Assembly (NCBI RefSeq): GCF_900100495.1
Contig: NZ_FNCT01000003.1
Coordinates: 62,001-126,000 of the forward strand
Length of the DNA: 64,000 nt
Source: Pseudomonas benzenivorans
Lineage (GTDB): Bacteria > Pseudomonadota > Gammaproteobacteria > Pseudomonadales > Pseudomonadaceae
Reading direction: 5' to 3'
Every line of letters starts with the position of its first letter. Position 1 is the stretch's first letter. Positions 43,858 through 53,439 of the stretch are shown here, one piece after another. The notes beneath the pieces were generated by a model. The model saw only the letters and a list, made by a program, of their open reading frames with translations. It did no database searches and had not been told where the DNA came from. Made by a program: the position numbers and the translations under genes.

Positions 43858-44828
43858 TGCAGCAACGCGAGCGCTCCCCTTCGGAAAGCCTCTTTTGGCC
43901 TGTGGTCTGGGCCGTGGCGCTGCACACCCTGATGTTCGCCATGTTGTTCGTCAGCTTCGCCTTCGCCCCGGATCTGCCGCCGGCCAGGCCGATCGTCCAG
44001 GCGACCCTGTATCAATTGAAATCGCAGAGCCAGGCGACGACCCAGACCAATCAGAAAATCGCCGGTGAGGCGAAGAAAACCGCTGCGCCGCAATACGAAA
44101 CCGAGCAGTTGGAGCAGAAGAAGGCCGAGAAACAGAAGCTGGCCCAGGCCGAACAGCAAAAACAGGCGGCCAAGGCGGCGGAACAAAAGAAAGCCCAGGA
44201 GGCTCAAAAGGCCGACGCGGCCAAGAAGGCCGATGCGCAGAAAAAGGCCGCCGAGCAGAAAAAGCTGGCCGATATCGCCAAGAAAAAGGCGGCTGATGAG
44301 GCGGCGAAGAAAAAAGCCGCGGAAGACGCCAAGAAGAAAGCCGCCGAACAGGCCAAGAAAAAAGCGGCAGCCGAGGCGGCGAAGAAGAAGGCTGCCGAGG
44401 ACGCCAAGAAAAAGGCCGCCGAGCAAGCACAGCGCAAGGCCGTCGAAGATAAGAAGGCGGCGGCGTTGGCTGAATTGTTGTCGGAGGATGTAGGCCATCA
44501 GCAAGCCCTGGCGGATGAAGTGGGCGACCAGGTAGCCGGTAGCCTCGATGATCTGATCGTCAAGCTGATCAGCGAGAATTGGCGCAAGCCCATGTCGGCG
44601 CGTTCCGGCATGAGCGTGGAGCTGTTGATCGAGATGCTGCCGGACGGCACCGTCATCAATGCGAGTGTGACCCGCTCCAGCGGCGACTCGCCCTTCGATT
44701 CTTCAGCAGTGGCGGCGGTGCGCAGCGTCGGGCGTATCCCGGAGATGCAACAACTGGATCGCGCGACTTTCGACAGTCTGTACAGGCAGCGGCGCGTCAT
44801 CTTCAAACCGGAGGATTTAGGTCTGTGA
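43857..44828 (+). CDS. tolA: Tol-Pal subunit TolA
   Basis: 323 residues: one inner-membrane helix (about 14-36), a long helical domain II made of repeated [21 protein letters not shown] units (about 85-205) that spans the periplasm, and a C-terminal globular domain with [24 protein letters not shown] that binds TolB/Pal and is often used by colicins and phage. It overlaps tolR and tolB by 1-4 bases. Confidence 0.95.
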   Translation: MQQRERSPSESLFWPVVWAVALHTLMFAMLFVSFAFAPDLPPARPIVQATLYQLKSQSQATTQTNQKIAGEAKKTAAPQYETEQLEQKKAEKQKLAQAEQQKQAAKAAEQKKAQEAQKADAAKKADAQKKAAEQKKLADIAKKKAADEAAKKKAAEDAKKKAAEQAKKKAAAEAAKKKAAEDAKKKAAEQAQRKAVEDKKAAALAELLSEDVGHQQALADEVGDQVAGSLDDLIVKLISENWRKPMSARSGMSVELLIEMLPDGTVINASVTRSSGDSPFDSSAVAAVRSVGRIPEMQQLDRATFDSLYRQRRVIFKPEDLGL

Positions 44829-46123
44829 AAACCCTGATACATATCGCCCTGCTAGGGCTGGCCATGTTGGTCGGCAGCGTGCAGGCGGCTGACCCGCTGG
44901 TGATCACCAGCGGTACTGATCGTGCAACGCCGATCGCCGTGGTGCCGTTCGGCTGGCAGGGCGGTAGCGTACTGCCCGAGGACATGGCTGAAACCATCGG
45001 CAACGACCTGCGTAACTCGGGGGTTTTCGAGCCGATTCCGCGGCAGAACATGATCAGCCTGCCGACCCAGGCCAGCGAAGTCATCTACCGCGACTGGAAG
45101 GCCTTGGGTGCCCAGTATGTGCTGGTCGGCAGCCTGGTGCCCAGCGGCGGTCGCCTGCAGGTGCAGTACGCCTTGTTCAACGTGGCCACCGAGCAGCAGG
45201 TGATGACCGGCAGCGTGGGTGGGGGCACGGATCAACTGCGCGACATGGCGCACCATATCGCCGACCAGTCGTTCGAGAAGCTGACCGGGGTCAAGGGGGC
45301 GTTCTCCACGCGCATGCTCTACGTCACTGCCGAGCGTTTCGGGGTCAACAACACCCGCTATACCTTGCAGCGCTCGGACTACGACGGTGCCCGTGCGGTG
45401 ACCCTGCTGCAGTCGCGTGAGCCGATCCTGTCGCCGTCGTTCGCCCCGGATGGCCGGCGTATCGCCTATGTCTCGTTCGAGCAGAAGCGTCCGCGGATTT
45501 TCGTCCAGCACATCGATACCGGTCGGCGCGAGCAGATCACCAATTTCGAGGGACTGAATGGCGCGCCGTCCTGGTCGCCGGACGGCAGTCGCCTGGCGTT
45601 CGTGCTGTCGCGTGATGGCAACCCGGAAATCTACGTGATGGACATGGGGTCGCGGCAGATGCGCCGGGTGACGAACCAGGGCGCGATCGATACCGAGCCG
45701 TTCTGGGGCAAGGATGGCCAAACCATCTACTTCACCTCCGATCGGTCCGGCAAGCCACAGATCTATAAGACCAATATCGGCAGCGGTTCGGTGGAGCGGG
45801 TGACCTTCGTCGGTAACTACAACGCCAACCCGAAACTCTCCGCGGATGAAAAGACCCTGGTGATGATCCACCGCCAGGACGGTTACACCGTGTTCAAAGT
45901 AGCGGCGCAAGACTTGCAGCGCGGCAATTTGCGCATCCTCTCCAACACCAGTTTGGATGAGTCGCCCACTGTTGCGCCTAATGGCACCATGCTAATCTAC
46001 GCGACCCGCCAGCAGGGTCGGGGAGTCTTGATGTTGGCGTCCACCAATGGGCGCGTGAGGCTCCCTCTTCCTACCGCTCAAGGCGAAGTTCGAGAGCCTT
46101 CTTGGTCCCCTTACCTGAACTGA
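44825..46123 (+). CDS. tolB: Tol-Pal protein TolB
   Basis: 432 residues with a GTG start overlapping the tolA stop. Signal peptide ([21 protein letters not shown]), an N-terminal domain, then a six-bladed beta-propeller with [28 protein letters not shown] and [14 protein letters not shown] repeats. A periplasmic partner of Pal and TolA. The longer frame to 44579 is a shadow of tolA. Confidence 0.96.
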   Translation: MKTLIHIALLGLAMLVGSVQAADPLVITSGTDRATPIAVVPFGWQGGSVLPEDMAETIGNDLRNSGVFEPIPRQNMISLPTQASEVIYRDWKALGAQYVLVGSLVPSGGRLQVQYALFNVATEQQVMTGSVGGGTDQLRDMAHHIADQSFEKLTGVKGAFSTRMLYVTAERFGVNNTRYTLQRSDYDGARAVTLLQSREPILSPSFAPDGRRIAYVSFEQKRPRIFVQHIDTGRREQITNFEGLNGAPSWSPDGSRLAFVLSRDGNPEIYVMDMGSRQMRRVTNQGAIDTEPFWGKDGQTIYFTSDRSGKPQIYKTNIGSGSVERVTFVGNYNANPKLSADEKTLVMIHRQDGYTVFKVAAQDLQRGNLRILSNTSLDESPTVAPNGTMLIYATRQQGRGVLMLASTNGRVRLPLPTAQGEVREPSWSPYLN

Positions 46124-46180
46124 TGCGGCGCTACACCTTACATATTGCTTAACACACTGGGGTTCATTAGGAGTTACACG

Positions 46181-46678
46181 ATGGAAATGCTGAAATTCGG
46201 CAAATTTGCTGCACTGGGTCTGGCTCTCGCCGTGGCTGTTGGTTGTTCCTCCAAAGGCGGTGACACTGCTGGCGAAGGTGCGGTAGATCCGAATGCGGGT
46301 TACGGTGCCGACGCTGGTGCTGTCGATGGCAGCCTGAGCGAAGAAGCAGCTCTGCGCGCTATCACCACCTTCTACTTCGAGTACGACAGCTCCGACCTGA
46401 AGCCGGAAGCCATGCGCGCCCTCGACGTTCACGCGAAAGACCTGAAAGGCAACGGCGCTCGCGTCGTGCTGGAAGGCCACGCTGACGAGCGCGGTACCCG
46501 CGAATACAACATGGCTCTGGGCGAGCGCCGTTCCAAGGCCGTGCAGCGTTACCTGGTGCTGCAGGGCGTTTCCCCGGCTCAGCTGGAGCTGGTTTCCTAC
46601 GGTGAAGAGCGTGCGGTTGCCACCGGCAATGACGAGCAATCCTGGGCTCAGAACCGTCGCGTCGAACTGCGTAAGTAA
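46181..46678 (+). CDS. oprL: Peptidoglycan-associated lipoprotein Pal/OprL
   Basis: 165 residues. Lipobox AVAVGC (C22), a Gly/Ala-rich linker, then an OmpA-like domain ([47 protein letters not shown]) that binds peptidoglycan. SD TAGGAG lies before the ATG at 46181. Also called pal. Confidence 0.96.
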   Translation: MEMLKFGKFAALGLALAVAVGCSSKGGDTAGEGAVDPNAGYGADAGAVDGSLSEEAALRAITTFYFEYDSSDLKPEAMRALDVHAKDLKGNGARVVLEGHADERGTREYNMALGERRSKAVQRYLVLQGVSPAQLELVSYGEERAVATGNDEQSWAQNRRVELRK

Positions 46679-46684
46679 TTCGCC

Positions 46685-47503
46685 ATGCGTACTTGCCGTC
46701 GTGCTGTAACCGTTTTGGCGCTCAGCCTGCCGCTCGCGGCCTGGGCTGAGGTTCCCGTGGTGGATAACGACGCCGCTTATGGCAGCAGTTATCCACCGGC
46801 TGGTTATGGCGCGTCCGGCGCCTACGCCGGGGGCGGGGCGGAAGCCCCGGCCTCGGCGCAGGGCATGCTGTTCAACCAGTTGCAGCAGATGCAGCAGGAA
46901 ATCGCGCAGCTGCGCGGTATGCTCGAAGAACAGCAGAACGAAATTCAGCGTATGAAGCAAGAGAACCTGGAGCGTTACCAGGATCTTGATCGACGCTTGG
47001 GCAGTGCTGCGGCAGGTCCTGCAGCCAGCCAGAATCCCCCGGTCGCTGGCGCGAGCAGCGCCAACGGCTCATCGGCGCCCGCTGCTGGTCAGGGGCAAGC
47101 GCCTGCCGGCAATGAGCCGGCCGATCCAGAGAAGGAAAAGCTGTTTTATGATGCGGCTTTCGATCTGATCAAGGCCAAAGACTTCGCCAAGGCCAGCCAG
47201 GCCTTCAGCGCCTTTCTACGCAAATACCCGAACAGCCAGTACGCCGGCAACGCCCAGTACTGGCTGGGTGAGGTGAACCTCGCGCAGGGCGATCTGCAGG
47301 GCGCTGGTCAGGCCTTTGCCCGGGTCAGCCAGGCCTATCCGCAGCATGCCAAGGTGCCGGATTCGCTGTTCAAGCTGGCGGACGTAGAAACGCGCCTGGG
47401 CAACACGGACAAGGCCAAGGTCATCCTGCAGCAGATCGTTAGCCGGTATCCCGGTACCTCGGCGGCCCAGCTGGCGCAGCGCGATTTGCAGCGCTTGCCG
47501 TAG
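46685..47503 (+). CDS. cpoB: Cell division coordinator CpoB
   Basis: 272-residue periplasmic protein. Signal peptide (VTVLALSLPLAAWAE), an N-terminal coiled coil (LFNQLQQMQQEIAQLRGMLEEQQNEIQRMKQENLERYQDLDRRL, about 59-102), an Ala/Ser/Pro linker, and TPR repeats in the last 120 residues. It links Tol-Pal to peptidoglycan synthesis. Formerly YbgF. Confidence 0.93.
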   Translation: MRTCRRAVTVLALSLPLAAWAEVPVVDNDAAYGSSYPPAGYGASGAYAGGGAEAPASAQGMLFNQLQQMQQEIAQLRGMLEEQQNEIQRMKQENLERYQDLDRRLGSAAAGPAASQNPPVAGASSANGSSAPAAGQGQAPAGNEPADPEKEKLFYDAAFDLIKAKDFAKASQAFSAFLRKYPNSQYAGNAQYWLGEVNLAQGDLQGAGQAFARVSQAYPQHAKVPDSLFKLADVETRLGNTDKAKVILQQIVSRYPGTSAAQLAQRDLQRLP

Positions 47504-47524
47504 AAGCTGAATCGCCGATCAAGA

Positions 47525-47551
47525 AAAGCCCGCGCCTGTCGCGGGTTTTTT
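47525..47551 (+). terminator. Terminator of the tol-pal operon
   Basis: AAGCCCGCG / CGCGGGTTTTTT hairpin with a T-run, 21 bases after the cpoB stop. Confidence 0.88.
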
Positions 47552-47622
47552 CGTTACAATCTGCGCCCCTTTTCCCGCAACGGAGGCGGATGGCCTGTTT
47601 AGCCGTCACGCCCGTGGCTGAT

Positions 47623-48270
47623 ATGCAAGAAACCCTGCGCATTACCGAGATTTTCTACTCGCTGCAGGGGGAAACGCGCACTGCCGGCTTGCCGACCGTG
47701 TTCGTTCGCCTGACCGGCTGTCCCCTGCGCTGCCAGTACTGCGACACCGCCTACGCTTTCAGTGGGGGCGAAATCATGTCCCTGGACGCCATCCTCGAGC
47801 GGGTCGCCGGCTATAAGCCGCGCTATATCTGCGTGACCGGTGGGGAGCCGTTGGCGCAGCCCAACTGCATCCCGCTGCTCGAGCGCCTGTGCGATGCCGG
47901 CTACCAGGTGTCGCTGGAGACCAGCGGTGCGCTGGATGTGTCGGCGGTCGATCCGCGGGTCAGCAAGGTGCTCGACCTGAAGACCCCCGGCTCGGCGGAA
48001 GTAGCGCGCAATCGCTACGAGAATATCGAGCGGTTGACGTCGAACGATCAGGTCAAGTTCGTCATCTGTTCGCGCGAGGACTACGACTGGGCGGTGACCA
48101 AGCTGATCCAGTATCGCCTCCATGAGCGTGCCGGCGAGGTGCTGTTCTCGCCGAGCCATCACGAGTTGAGCGCCCGTGCGCTGGCTGACTGGATCGTCAC
48201 CGACAACCTGCCGGTGCGTCTGCAGATGCAGTTGCACAAGATTCTCTGGGACGACGAGCCGGGGCACTGA
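47623..48270 (+). CDS. queE: 7-carboxy-7-deazaguanine synthase QueE
   Basis: 215-residue radical-SAM enzyme of queuosine precursor synthesis. The cluster motif is CPLRCQYC (C33, C37, C40), and VTGGEPLAQPN is the SAM-binding GGE motif. The start MQETLRITEIFYSLQGE matches the family. An upstream in-frame ATG at 47590 has GGAGG only three bases before it and would add 11 residues, so it cannot be excluded. Confidence 0.94.
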   Translation: MQETLRITEIFYSLQGETRTAGLPTVFVRLTGCPLRCQYCDTAYAFSGGEIMSLDAILERVAGYKPRYICVTGGEPLAQPNCIPLLERLCDAGYQVSLETSGALDVSAVDPRVSKVLDLKTPGSAEVARNRYENIERLTSNDQVKFVICSREDYDWAVTKLIQYRLHERAGEVLFSPSHHELSARALADWIVTDNLPVRLQMQLHKILWDDEPGH

Positions 48271-48364
48271 GAGCGGTGCGGGTACCTGGATGGCTCGCGA
48301 CTGACGGCCTCCAGTGCGCTTGAGCTGCCTCCGCATTGATCCTGGCAAGAACGAGGAATTATCC

Positions 48365-49039
48365 ATGAGCGAGAAGAAAGCGGTCATCCTGCTGTCCGGC
48401 GGGCTCGACTCGGCCACCGTGGTGGCCCTGGCCAAGGCCGAGGGCTATGCCTGCTACAGCATGAGCTTCGACTACGGCCAGCGCCATCGCGCCGAGCTGC
48501 AGGCGGCCGAGCGGGTGGCCCGACAGTTGGGCGTGGTCGAGCACAAGGTGATCGGCCTGAATCTCAACGGTATCGGCGGCTCGGCGTTGACCGACAGCAG
48601 CATCGCGGTGCCGGAAAGCCCGACCGAGGGCATCCCGGTCACCTACGTGCCGGCGCGCAATACCGTGTTCCTCTCCCTGGCCTTGGGCTGGGCCGAGGTA
48701 TTGGGCGCGCGGGATATCTTCATCGGGGTCAATGCGGTGGACTATTCCGGTTATCCGGATTGCCGTCCGGAGTTCATCGAGGCGTTCGAGCGCATGGCCA
48801 ACCTGGCGACCAAGGCCGGCGTCGAAGGGCAGGGCTTCCGCATCCAGGCGCCGCTGCAGAACATGAGCAAGGCCGAGATCGTCCAGGCGGGCCTGCGCCA
48901 CGGCGTGGACTACGCGCTGACGGTGTCCTGCTATCAGGCCGATGACGATGGCCGCGCCTGCGGCAAATGCGACAGTTGCCGCCTGCGCGCGGCAGGATTT
49001 GCCGGAGCCGGCGTGGCCGATCCGACCCGCTATCGTTAA
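48365..49039 (+). CDS. queC: 7-cyano-7-deazaguanine synthase QueC
   Basis: 224-residue ATP-dependent ligase that converts CDG to preQ0. PP-loop [11 protein letters not shown] at the N-terminus; the zinc site cysteines are SCYQ and CGKCDSC near the C-terminus. The ATG at 48365 follows GAGGAATTATCC and fits the family. It lies 94 bases after queE. Confidence 0.95.
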   Translation: MSEKKAVILLSGGLDSATVVALAKAEGYACYSMSFDYGQRHRAELQAAERVARQLGVVEHKVIGLNLNGIGGSALTDSSIAVPESPTEGIPVTYVPARNTVFLSLALGWAEVLGARDIFIGVNAVDYSGYPDCRPEFIEAFERMANLATKAGVEGQGFRIQAPLQNMSKAEIVQAGLRHGVDYALTVSCYQADDDGRACGKCDSCRLRAAGFAGAGVADPTRYR

Positions 49040-49055
49040 AATTTTTCGCGGGGTG

Positions 49056-49083
49056 TTGATTTCCTGAATTAAATCAGTATCAT
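49056..49083 (+). promoter_or_regulatory. Sigma-70 promoter of tRNA-Lys
   Basis: TTGATT, 16 bases, TATCAT, about 13 bases before the tRNA 5' end. Confidence 0.65.
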
Positions 49084-49095
49084 GCGCCTCGCGTT

Positions 49096-49171
49096 GGGTC
49101 GTTAGCTCAGTTGGTAGAGCAGTTGGCTTTTAACCAATTGGTCGTAGGTTCGAATCCTACACGACCCACCA
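49096..49171 (+). tRNA. tRNA-Lys (TTT)
   Basis: 76-nt cloverleaf with anticodon TTT (GGCTTTTAACC), T-loop GGTTCGAATCC and encoded CCA. Its 3' end is the integration site of the conjugative element that follows. This tRNA-Lys gene next to queC is a known ICE target in P. aeruginosa. Confidence 0.97.
49149..49171. other. Probable att half-site in tRNA-Lys 3' end
   Basis: Tyrosine integrases of this class recombine in the T-arm and acceptor end of the tRNA (TTCGAATCCTACACGACCC region). Core genes stop and the integrase region starts directly after it. The matching direct repeat at the element's other end is beyond the window, so this is inferred. Confidence 0.6.
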
Positions 49172-49281
49172 TTATCAACGCGGGTGTGAGGCTAGGAGGG
49201 GTGGTGAAACGCCATCTTGCTAGACTTGCAGCCGTCTGGGGCGAACATTAGATTCGGCTCGGGATGATGTCAATATGGAAT

Positions 49282-49318
49282 AGCCCGCAAGTTTCTGTAC
49301 GAAACGGCGGGCTTTTTC
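49282..49318 (+). terminator. Terminator downstream of tRNA-Lys
   Basis: AGCCCGC-A-AGTTTC / GAAAC-G-GCGGGCT hairpin followed by TTTT, 111 bases past the tRNA. It insulates the tRNA transcript from the element. Confidence 0.8.
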
Positions 49319-49428
49319 GTTTCTGGGGTATTTGCGCGGCGAGAGGGCGCGTGGAAGCCGTCCCCAGTATGGGAGCCAATTTCGTGGAGCTGAGGCGGTA
49401 AGTCTGCGATAGAAGCCGTGCCGCTTGG

Positions 49429-49458
49429 GCTCTGACGCCATTTTTCAAGCGTCAGAGC
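49429..49458. repeat. Perfect inverted repeat near the element end
   Basis: GCTCTGACGC and its exact complement GCGTCAGAGC around a 10-base A/T-rich loop, 100 bases past the integrase stop. It may be a terminator without T-run or a protein-binding site for excision or integration. Confidence 0.55.
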
Positions 49459-49558
49459 GCGCAAGGGAATCCTTGTTCATCAAGCAATCAGATGCCGGGA
49501 AAGGTGGCGAATTGCCATTCGTCGGCACAGCGACTTATTGGCTGCGCTATTTTGCCGC

Positions 49559-50863
49559 CTACGGTGATGCGCGAGCTCCAAGCGAATGCCCGAATCCCCC
49601 CTGGGGCGTATCGCGTCTCGCGTAAGAAGGCGTCCCTGACCGGGTTGCGATCATGGTGAACAGCATCGTGGGCTCGAATAAATCCTCGGGCGGAGCGAAA
49701 GGCGGTAGGCCTAATGCGGACGACTGGGAAATCGGCTCGTTACTCTGGGCACTATCTGCAGGATTAATAGGCATGTGCCAGTTGGGCGCCGGCTGCTGCT
49801 GAGGAGCGTGGTGCTCGAGCTGGCAATACGATTGATGCTGGGGTGGCACCGAAGGTGGCAAATCAGCATTGGCATTTCGGGTCTGGGGCAATGCGCCGCT
49901 GTCATCGACTCGGCGCACGTTTTGAAGCGCTCCCTGAGCCAGGCTCCGCTCATGTAGCACCATGCGCATGTGGTCGTAATCAGCCTCGATGTAGTTCATC
50001 GTCGTGGCGATGTTCGAGTGATTCAGCAGGCTCTTGGTCAGGTGGATGTTTCGCTCAGGCTGCTTCATCAGATCCGTGGCCAGCGTGTGCCGGAAGCGGT
50101 GCGGCGTCATCCTTACGCCGATCTTGTCGGTGAGCTTCCGATACATCGCCTCGACCTGGTCGATGTTCATTTCCTTGCGATGGTAATGGCGCGAGAAGCG
50201 GTTGATGTTGAACAACTGATCGTCAGCTGCAAAGCCAACTTTTTTTGCCTCATCCAGAATACGGCGCACGTGCGGTGCCAGGCCTTGCATGATGGGCACA
50301 CAAAATTCCCGGTGAGTCTTCTCGGTTTCACCGCGTACCAGGATCATCTGGTTGTCCCAGTCGATATCACGATAGCGTAGGCACAACAGGGCGTTCAGGC
50401 GGATGCCGGTGTAATAGAACACCTCGAAAGCGGCCAGCCAAAACCAGGCCGGAGTGATCTGGCTACGTTCTTCCGTGCAGCGCTCCTGGTCCACCAGCGA
50501 GGTGAGCCAGCTCCGCGCACGTTGAATCGCGTCGCCGGCGACAGTCTTGCTCGCTCGCTTCGGTGGAATGACGGTCGTCTTCTTGAACGGGTTGATCGTG
50601 GTATGGGTCAGCAGGCCGTGCTCGAGGCCGTAGCCCCACACGGTACGCAAGTGGTTGGAGTAGGTATTCCAGCTCCGCTTCGATAATCCGCTTTCCAGCA
50701 CCTTCCGCCGCCAGCCCAGAATAGCGCGGTGATCGATCGCCTCGACCTGACTGGCACCGAAGTGTCTGAGCAGGGCTTTGGTGGCGGCGAGGTAGATTTT
50801 CGCGCTGGCCTCTCGAAGGTCGTGCGCGAAAATGTAGTCCTGAGTTAGCTCCAGGGGCGTCAT
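49559..50863 (-). CDS. Tyrosine site-specific integrase of the ICE
   Basis: 434 residues. The SAM-like core-binding domain lies at about 1-90, the catalytic domain at about 130-300. Active-site residues are visible: R155 (TGIRLNALL), H255 and R258 (TPHRFRHT), H282 (LNHSNIATTMNY) and the nucleophile Y291. A Pro/Gln/Ser-rich C-terminal extension of about 110 residues follows; it has no recognised domain. Its start overlaps the traI stop by 4 bases. It probably excises and integrates the element at the tRNA-Lys 3' end. Confidence 0.93.
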   Translation of the reverse strand: MTPLELTQDYIFAHDLREASAKIYLAATKALLRHFGASQVEAIDHRAILGWRRKVLESGLSKRSWNTYSNHLRTVWGYGLEHGLLTHTTINPFKKTTVIPPKRASKTVAGDAIQRARSWLTSLVDQERCTEERSQITPAWFWLAAFEVFYYTGIRLNALLCLRYRDIDWDNQMILVRGETEKTHREFCVPIMQGLAPHVRRILDEAKKVGFAADDQLFNINRFSRHYHRKEMNIDQVEAMYRKLTDKIGVRMTPHRFRHTLATDLMKQPERNIHLTKSLLNHSNIATTMNYIEADYDHMRMVLHERSLAQGALQNVRRVDDSGALPQTRNANADLPPSVPPQHQSYCQLEHHAPQQQPAPNWHMPINPADSAQSNEPISQSSALGLPPFAPPEDLFEPTMLFTMIATRSGTPSYARRDTPQGGFGHSLGARASP

Positions 50864-52740
50864 TGCGCCGCCTCCGCTGCCTCGGATGTTAGCGTCAGGC
50901 TGGCGTTATCGAATGGGACCTCGGCGAAGATGGTGCGGGGATCTCGCAGCAAATAGCCGCGGAGCTGCTTCGACTTGCGGGGGCCAACCACATCGCAGGT
51001 CCAGATGTTCAGGCTCTTCTCGGTCTTTCTGTGCAGCTTCTGCTTCTCGAAGCTGCGCTGGACCAATTGCCAGGCGTTGACCTGCTGAGTCTTGGCCTGC
51101 TGCTCGACTGCGGGGAACTCTTGCGCGTACCGCTTGAAGATGCCCGGGGTAACCAGCATCGCTGTGCCAGCGACTGTGTGCACCAAGGCCTTTGTGTCGT
51201 TGATGATTATGCGACGGGATGCAATGCCTGTTCTAAGCCAGTCAACAAATCCCTGTCCCAGCTCGCTATTACTGCTCGGCATCGGAGTACTTTCTTGGAC
51301 GGTTGCGTGAGACTCTTTTACGCTCACGGAAGGTTCGTGTGGCTGTCCAGCTTCCTCCTCCAGAGAAAGGGGGGCAGCCAATGAGCCCTGGCTAGTGTCT
51401 AGCTCTTCTGATGGCGCGGTGATATTACCAAGAAGCGTCAGTAACTGGTCAAATTCACCGGGGCGGCCTGTTGACGCCTGGGTGTCTAGTCCGGGAGAGG
51501 TAGCAGGAGGTGGCGCGAAGGGCAGGTGAGCGTCGCCCTCTGCGCATTCGTCCAATGGCGACTCAATGGCTGGTCCAGCGACCGATTCATCCGCCGGCGA
51601 TGCTGCAGCCTCCAGTTCGAGCGTGCCGGTATAGACCGCCGGTCGATCCTTCGGATCCGCCCAGATCAGGGAGGGCGAGAGCTTCAACACCGTCAAGACG
51701 TTCCTCCAGCCCCGCCCGTTGTCTATGGTCACCTTCCAGATTGCCTTGTCCTGGGCGTTTGTCTGGATCACGCCCTGGTCCTGAAGCATGTTGAAGAAGG
51801 GGGCATTCGAGCTGGGTATGCCTTCTACACCCTGAGCCAGCAAATAGGCTCTCAACTGGTCCGCCGTGGGTTTGCTCACCAGCCATAGAGCATCTTGGGC
51901 CAGCCATCCATCTGCGGGTCCATCGGGATGGTTCAGCTTGTACTTCTCGCGGACCAGGTAGCGTAGGCCGTCGGCCAGCTGCCGCTGCAGCGACTGCTTC
52001 GGTGCCGCCAGCGCGCGCTCTGGATTGCCGCCCAGCTCTTGGGCGACCGAGGCCTGGTCGGCCTTCACCACGATCTCGCCGAGGATGCCGGCGTGTTCAT
52101 ACTGCCCGGCCAGGACGAAGATCAGCGGCTTCCAGAGTTCGGGGAAGCCGCTGAGCCAGTCCAGGATGTCAGGGGTGAGGATCTGCGAGTAGATCAGCGC
52201 TGAAGCCGCACCATGTAGCTGGTAGTCACGCCCTTTGACGTACCTGAACCGGTAAGGCCGATTGATCGGGCCATGCCAGGGATGCCAGGTTTTGCCGCCC
52301 TGCAGTTCAACCTGCAGGTCTACGGCGATCTTGCCCAGGTCGTGTATCAATGCCCCATAGGCTGCCGCAGCTGTCCATGCTTCCGCTTGGGCCGACTGTG
52401 ACTCTGGAGGTGCTCCTATGGGCAGCAGGTATGTCTGCCGGATCTTCAGCGCGTAGGCGACGATTTCGAGGCCGTGATCAAGCATTCCGCCTAGGTGGGC
52501 ATGGTGGTGGTTTTCTGAGGCAGGGAGCTGCTGGACCAGTTCTGCGTAGCGTTCCAATGGGCAGCGATAGAGCTCGACGAACTGCTGGCGAGACAGCGAT
52601 GCGCGCTGCCAGATGTTCTCCAGCAGCCTCTGGCGGCGAGGTGATGAAAGCAGGTCCTGGCTGTTTGCGGGTTGCAAGTATCCGCGTGGAGAAGAGCCGG
52701 CAGAGGGCAGGGCGTTTCTGCGGCGCAGGAAAGAAAACAT
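50860..52740 (-). CDS. traI: MobH-type relaxase TraI of the ICE
   Basis: 626 residues, class typical of PFGI-1 elements. It nicks at oriT and leads the strand into the recipient. The N-terminal part carries an HD-like metal site (HHHAHLGGMLDHGLE, 78-92; LIHDLGK, 131-137), characteristic of MobH relaxases. Residues about 380-480 are a Pro/Glu/Ala-rich linker, and the C-terminus is a separate DNA-binding-like domain (FVDWLRTGIASRRIIINDTKALVHTVAGTAMLVTPGIFKRY). The ATG at 52740 has GGAG six bases ahead, better than the ATG at 52752. Confidence 0.92.
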   Translation of the reverse strand: MFSFLRRRNALPSAGSSPRGYLQPANSQDLLSSPRRQRLLENIWQRASLSRQQFVELYRCPLERYAELVQQLPASENHHHAHLGGMLDHGLEIVAYALKIRQTYLLPIGAPPESQSAQAEAWTAAAAYGALIHDLGKIAVDLQVELQGGKTWHPWHGPINRPYRFRYVKGRDYQLHGAASALIYSQILTPDILDWLSGFPELWKPLIFVLAGQYEHAGILGEIVVKADQASVAQELGGNPERALAAPKQSLQRQLADGLRYLVREKYKLNHPDGPADGWLAQDALWLVSKPTADQLRAYLLAQGVEGIPSSNAPFFNMLQDQGVIQTNAQDKAIWKVTIDNGRGWRNVLTVLKLSPSLIWADPKDRPAVYTGTLELEAAASPADESVAGPAIESPLDECAEGDAHLPFAPPPATSPGLDTQASTGRPGEFDQLLTLLGNITAPSEELDTSQGSLAAPLSLEEEAGQPHEPSVSVKESHATVQESTPMPSSNSELGQGFVDWLRTGIASRRIIINDTKALVHTVAGTAMLVTPGIFKRYAQEFPAVEQQAKTQQVNAWQLVQRSFEKQKLHRKTEKSLNIWTCDVVGPRKSKQLRGYLLRDPRTIFAEVPFDNASLTLTSEAAEAAQ

Positions 52741-53219
52741 GGCTTGCTCCATGAAGAGGTCATGGGGCGGGCTTTTCCTCTATCGGGTGGGTGGGTCACA
52801 AGGGAAAAGCGTTACTGGTAGTTATGTCGATTTTATGGGCAAATGGCCATCATAGGGGCGGGGCGTATTCAGGGCTGCCGGGAGCTATCGATCCTAAGCG
52901 CTCGGCCATGGCGGGGAATTACCTGCCAGCAGCTGGCATTGACGACGGGCAGAAACCGGCCGATTCTGTTGAAAAAGTCGCCCTCTGAAAGAGCGGCTTT
53001 TCGGCAGCTCAAAAATCACTCAATATTGGCGTTGCTACGTAAAATCTAAGGCAGCTCCGCCTTCTGAGCGAACCAGATTTCAACGTCGACCACGCTCTTT
53101 CATAAGAAAAAATCGCGGCGGGACTTTTTCAACAGAATCGGCCAGAAGCAGCCAGTCAGCTTGCATGCATTACATGCATTAGTTGAGCACAACTTTATGC
53201 TTTCTCATTTGACCGGCCA
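52741..53219. other. Gap between traI and the mer-associated genes
   Basis: No gene seen. It contains the inverted-repeat element at 52958-53143, a 15-bp palindrome TGCCAGCAGCTGGCA at 52924-52938 and an ATCGGCCAGAAGC motif at 53137. The traI promoter and perhaps oriT should lie in 52750-52950; no nic site can be named. Confidence 0.5.
52958..53143. mobile_element. 186-bp element with 22-bp perfect terminal inverted repeats
   Basis: GGCCGATTCTGTTGAAAAAG... at 52958-52979 is repeated exactly in inverse at 53122-53143. The 142-base interior encodes no protein. It fits a miniature inverted-repeat element or the paired ends of a deleted insertion sequence. No clear target duplication was seen outside the repeats. 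Confidence 0.6.
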
Positions 53220-53432
53220 TTACCCGCAACACCCCCGCTGCGCCTGAATTGGCGGGCACTTCACTGAGCCGAACGAACAGAATACGCAGCAGTCTCCGGG
53301 ATTGGGGCGCAGCAGGGCCTTGCAGTTGCTGCATTCGTAGAAGAACTGGCAGGCGTTCGTGGGCATGCGTTCCTGCTTGGCGAAGCCGCAATGCGGGCAG
53401 GTCAGCACGGACTCAAGAACGACGGTACTCAT
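53220..53432 (-). CDS. GDCCVxC-domain protein, mer-associated
   Basis: 70 residues with ten cysteines: CPHC (12-15), CSNC (35-38), the name-giving GDCCVFC (47-52) and a C-terminal GCCG. Proteins of this family occur in mer operons and other metal contexts, sometimes as selenoproteins; their role is not established, but a metal-binding role is likely. Starts 7 bases past the merP stop, same transcript. The ATG at 53432 is preferred to the adjacent GTG. Confidence 0.82.
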   Translation of the reverse strand: MSTVVLESVLTCPHCGFAKQERMPTNACQFFYECSNCKALLRPNPGDCCVFCSFGSVKCPPIQAQRGCCG

Positions 53433-53439
53433 CACTGCG

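Larger units (their letters stand above)
49172..49558. other. 387-bp region between tRNA-Lys and the integrase stop
   Basis: No gene seen. It holds the terminator at 49282-49318 and a 10-bp perfect inverted repeat at 49429-49458. Short frames here lack ribosome sites. The region should include arm-type integrase-binding sites, but none can be named from sequence alone. Confidence 0.55.

Noticed and set aside
47504..48364. preQ1 riboswitch upstream of queE or queC
   Set aside because: No C-rich loop/H-type pseudoknot pattern seen; upstream of queE there is only the tol-pal terminator and a ribosome site.
52741..52957. oriT of the element
   Set aside because: The position next to traI is suitable and a short palindrome is present, but no known nic sequence of this class could be matched, so it is not annotated.
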